Assembly: GCA_964482585.1 (NCBI GenBank)
Contig: CAYZYO010000110.1
Location: 1 to 6,735 of the forward strand
Reading direction: 5' to 3'
Length of the DNA stretch: 6,735 nt
Origin: CAYZYO01 sp964482585
GTDB lineage: Bacteria > Bacillota > Syntrophomonadia > Syntrophomonadales > Syntrophomonadaceae
Shown: in pieces, positions 4,235 through 6,735 of the stretch
Layout: every line of letters starts with the position of its first letter
How positions within the stretch are numbered: position 1 is the stretch's first letter
Position numbers and translations under genes: made by a program
The notes under the pieces: generated by a model
What the model was told of the DNA's origin: nothing
The model's input: the letters and a program-made list of their open reading frames with translations, nothing else
Database searches by the model: none

Positions 4235-6511
4235 TTGGATAATAATCATATGGACTGGGATACTGAAGAGAAGCGTTTAAAGCAAACTATATCAATAGCG
4301 ATGGAACAATTATCTGCTGCCAGATTAAGGAGCCAGAAAAACCAGGCTGCCATTATCTCTGCAAAAAAGGAACTGTTAGAGGATACTTCTCGCTTTGTGC
4401 CAAACCTCTGGTCTATGGAAAATTTCCATCAACTTGTAGAATTAAGCCAATACTTAAATCCAGTATCATATAAAATCTCTGAAGATGAAATGGAATTCAA
4501 AAAGATATTGTCATTAGAGAAAATGATTAATTCACCATACTTTGCGCGCATTGATTTCAAGTTAGATGGTAGTAATGCGGTTAAAAAAGTATATATCGGA
4601 TTGTCTTCCCTAAAGGATAACAAATCTCGTGAAATCTATATTTACGATTGGAGGTCTCCGATTGCAAGTGTCTTTTACCGTTTCGGAACCGGAAAAGCAT
4701 TTTATGAGGCCCCAGCCGGAAAGGTAACGGGTCAGGTTAGTTTAAAACGTCAATATGAAATAAAGAAAGGAAAACTGGTATATTTCTTTGATGCGGATGT
4801 TCAAATTATAGATGAATTCTTAAGGGAGCTGCTGTCCAAAAATGCTTCCTCTAAAATGAAAACAATTGTTGAAACAATCCAAAGAGATCAGGATATTATT
4901 ATACGAGATTTGGAAACGGATTTGATGATGGTCCAGGGAGTTGCCGGAAGCGGCAAAACCTCAGTTGCGCTGCATCGGGTAGCCTACCTTATGTATCAGG
5001 GTCTTTCAGGTAGGTTATCTAATAACGATATATTAATTATCTCACCGAATGCTCTATTTGAACAATACATTTCCAATGTATTGCCCGAACTGGGAGAGAA
5101 CAATGTGAATTCTACCATATTCGAAGAAATTATTAGAATAATTTTACAAATTGAACATTTTCAAACCAAGAATCACTTTTTAGAATCTCTGCTCTCTTCC
5201 AAGGATAAAAAATATAGCAATATACTAAAGACCAGCATGCAGTTTAAGGGCTCTACCCAATTTGTAGAGATATTAAAACGTTTCATTAATGACCTGCCCA
5301 ATAGATGGATCGAGTTCAGTGATATCTATTATGATGGCAAGCATTTGCTAAGCCGGCAATTATTGAAGGACAAAATCCTAAAGGGAAATAAAGCATCTGT
5401 GCTGGACACGCGTTTGGAGCAATTGAAAAATTATATTCTGGAATTAGTACATGAACAGCGAAAAAGCCGTATGGAAAAGTTAAAAAACCATGTTTTCGAA
5501 CAGGCCGGGCACGAATTTGAAGTAGAAGAAGTGGCCCGTATGTTATCCATACATGAAAGTACCAATCTGATAAAAAAAATTCTAAAGTTTACTCAGCTAA
5601 ACTATTTAGAGCTTTATAGAAAGTTATTTAGTAATAAAAACTACTTTTACAGTTTAGCCAAAGGTATTGAATTACCGGATTGTATTGAGGATATTATAAA
5701 CTTCACCAATAAAAACCTTGAAAATGATTATTTACCTTATGATGATGGTCTGGCACTGGTTTTTTTACAGTTAAAAACCAAAGGCTATACAGATGATAAA
5801 GGTATAAAACAGGTTGTAATAGACGAAGCCCAGGATTATTATCCCCTCCATTTTGCCATACTGAATTCCCTGTTTCCCAAATCCCGCTTTACTGTTTTGG
5901 GAGATATAAATCAAACCATAGGCAAACCGGAAGATTTATCACTATATGAGCAAATGAGCAAAATACTGGACAGGAAGAAATCCACTCTGGTTACTTTAGA
6001 CAAAAGCTTTCGGTGTACCAATGAAATATTGAGGTATAGCACCAAGTTTCTTGACCCGGGCTTTAAACTCAATAGTTTCAGCAGAAAAGGTGATACGCCA
6101 TCAGTTTGCACCACCCCGACCAAATCAGCTCTTGATAAAATGATAATAAATGAATGTATAACCTGCCAGGAAAATGGTTATCAATCTATAGGGTTAATCT
6201 GTAAAACTGAACAAGATGGTATGGCTTTATATGAGCGTCTAAAGTATAAGATCGATATTCAACTGATAAAAGATAACCTTTTAATTAATTTAAACGGAGT
6301 ATTCATCATACCCGTATATATGTCGAAAGGCCTGGAGTTTGATGCCGTACTGATATGTGATGCAGATAGGGAGCATTTTAACAGCGAAGATGATAAAAAT
6401 CTCTTATATATAGCATGTACCAGGGCACTTCATAGACTCAACCTGTTTTATACCGGAGAAATCAGTCCATTATTGCAACCGTCAAAATTGCAGCTGCAAC
6501 GAACTTTTTAA
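4235..6511 (+). CDS. helD: HelD, RNA polymerase recycling ATPase (UvrD/Rep superfamily 1)
   Basis: HelD binds core RNA polymerase and uses ATP-driven movement to free it from DNA and nucleic acids. Numbering from TTG 4235 (758 residues; the Firmicute family is near 770), the N-terminal part (to about 130) is a charged helical hairpin fitting the secondary-channel arm. The HelD signature IYDWRSPIASVFYRF follows (about 134-148). ATPase motifs are Walker A GVAGSGKTS (235-243), Walker B VVIDEAQD (527-534), motif III LGDINQT (555-561), motif IV DKSFRCTNEI (589-598), motif V YMSKGLEFDAV (695-705) and motif VI LLYIACTRA (723-731). The long stretch between Walker A and B (about 290-500) would hold the main-channel arm. 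TTG is chosen because AGGGGG (4220-4225) lies nine bases upstream; the frame opens at GTG 4151 without a ribosome binding site, and ATG 4250 is the alternative. Its stop overlaps the next gene's ribosome binding site. Confidence 0.9.
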   Translation: MDNNHMDWDTEEKRLKQTISIAMEQLSAARLRSQKNQAAIISAKKELLEDTSRFVPNLWSMENFHQLVELSQYLNPVSYKISEDEMEFKKILSLEKMINSPYFARIDFKLDGSNAVKKVYIGLSSLKDNKSREIYIYDWRSPIASVFYRFGTGKAFYEAPAGKVTGQVSLKRQYEIKKGKLVYFFDADVQIIDEFLRELLSKNASSKMKTIVETIQRDQDIIIRDLETDLMMVQGVAGSGKTSVALHRVAYLMYQGLSGRLSNNDILIISPNALFEQYISNVLPELGENNVNSTIFEEIIRIILQIEHFQTKNHFLESLLSSKDKKYSNILKTSMQFKGSTQFVEILKRFINDLPNRWIEFSDIYYDGKHLLSRQLLKDKILKGNKASVLDTRLEQLKNYILELVHEQRKSRMEKLKNHVFEQAGHEFEVEEVARMLSIHESTNLIKKILKFTQLNYLELYRKLFSNKNYFYSLAKGIELPDCIEDIINFTNKNLENDYLPYDDGLALVFLQLKTKGYTDDKGIKQVVIDEAQDYYPLHFAILNSLFPKSRFTVLGDINQTIGKPEDLSLYEQMSKILDRKKSTLVTLDKSFRCTNEILRYSTKFLDPGFKLNSFSRKGDTPSVCTTPTKSALDKMIINECITCQENGYQSIGLICKTEQDGMALYERLKYKIDIQLIKDNLLINLNGVFIIPVYMSKGLEFDAVLICDADREHFNSEDDKNLLYIACTRALHRLNLFYTGEISPLLQPSKLQLQRTF

Positions 6512-6645
6512 GGAGTGATAAATTTGGTTAGGGAAAAGGTGGCGAAAATTCTAGCAGAGATTATTGACATTGACTGGGAAGATATATCGCCAGAAACAGA
6601 TTGGACAAAGGAATATGATCTTAAGGCAGTCCACATTGCCAAACT
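6494..6645 (+). repeat. Direct repeat, right copy (3' end of helD and start of ACP-like gene)
   Basis: Right, coding member of the imperfect direct repeat. It covers the last codons and stop of helD and the first 40 or so codons of the ACP-like gene. Because both copies point the same way, recombination between them would delete or amplify helD, although the mismatches should make that inefficient. Confidence 0.7.
6510..6515 (+). promoter_or_regulatory. Ribosome binding site that sets the ACP-like start
   Basis: AAGGAG overlaps the TAA stop of helD (6509-6511) and sits eight bases before TTG 6524. It fixes the TTG as the start and implies that ribosomes finishing helD can reload on the ACP-like gene. 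Confidence 0.7.
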
Positions 6646-6735
6646 GGTAATAGAATGTGAGAAGGAATTTAAAATAATTATTCATGATGAAGATGTCCAT
6701 ACCTTTAGCTGCGTAAACGATGTTGTAGAATATAT
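6524..6735 (+). CDS. Acyl carrier protein-like protein lacking the phosphopantetheine serine (partial)
   Basis: Seventy codons are visible before the window ends. The protein aligns to bacterial ACP end to end without gaps: VREKVAKILAEII matches helix 1, WEDISPETDW the loop, AKLVIECEKEF helix 2, and HDEDVHTFSCVNDVVEY helices 3-4. Ordinary ACPs have 'G-A-D-S-L' before helix 2, where Ser carries 4'-phosphopantetheine; here the aligned residues are D-L-K-A-V, with Ala35 (GCA, 6626-6628) at the Ser position. The Asp just before Ser is also changed, to Lys. It therefore cannot be loaded with acyl groups at that site in the usual way. ACPs are known to bind non-lipid partners, so a structural or adaptor role is possible but unproven. 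TTG start by ribosome binding site and by homology of the first residues. It is the second gene after helD; the 3' end, probably only a few codons, lies outside the window. Confidence 0.8.
   Translation, partial: MVREKVAKILAEIIDIDWEDISPETDWTKEYDLKAVHIAKLVIECEKEFKIIIHDEDVHTFSCVNDVVEY

Noticed and set aside
1..6735. CRISPR arrays, tRNA or rRNA genes, riboswitches
   Set aside because: I looked for regular short repeats, tRNA-like cloverleaf sequence and known leader motifs and saw none.

Overview
The window looks like a low-to-medium GC Gram-positive chromosome, most likely a Firmicute of the Clostridia type. The main evidence is a HelD-type RNA polymerase recycling ATPase, strong GGAGG-like ribosome binding sites, TATAAT -10 boxes, and a ComEC-like metallo-beta-lactamase lipoprotein paired with a DUF3006 protein. 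Four of the six intact genes (counting the one cut by the window end) appear to start with TTG. No species can be named from sequence reading alone.

Layout. Positions 1-~600 are a graveyard: a decayed IS200-like (Y1) transposase C-terminus at the left edge, then an HNH endonuclease remnant that has lost its catalytic Asp-His to a stop codon and a Tyr. Positions 623-1951 (minus strand) are a two-gene operon: a secreted ComEC-like MBL-fold lipoprotein with an Ada-like zinc-finger tail, followed 12 nt later by a DUF3006 protein. The divergent intergenic region (1952-2093) carries a perfect 9+9 bp dyad over the -10 box of the MBL operon. A four-helix membrane protein of unknown function (2094-2465, plus) follows. 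It converges on an M24 creatinase/prolidase-like metallopeptidase (2573-3769, minus) that has all five metal ligands.

Positions 3814-3967 hold a decayed copy of the junction 'end of HelD gene plus start of acyl-carrier-like gene'. The intact version sits about 2.7 kb downstream: a full-length HelD (4235-6511, plus), whose stop codon overlaps the ribosome binding site of an acyl carrier protein-like gene (6524 to the window end, cut off). That ACP-like protein aligns without gaps to ordinary ACPs, but the serine that should carry phosphopantetheine is alanine. The decayed upstream copy also has alanine there once its frameshifts are allowed for.

The HelD/serine-less ACP pair is the most unusual arrangement here. 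Their tight coupling suggests co-expression, but no joint function is shown by the sequence. The other loci look functionally unrelated to one another.
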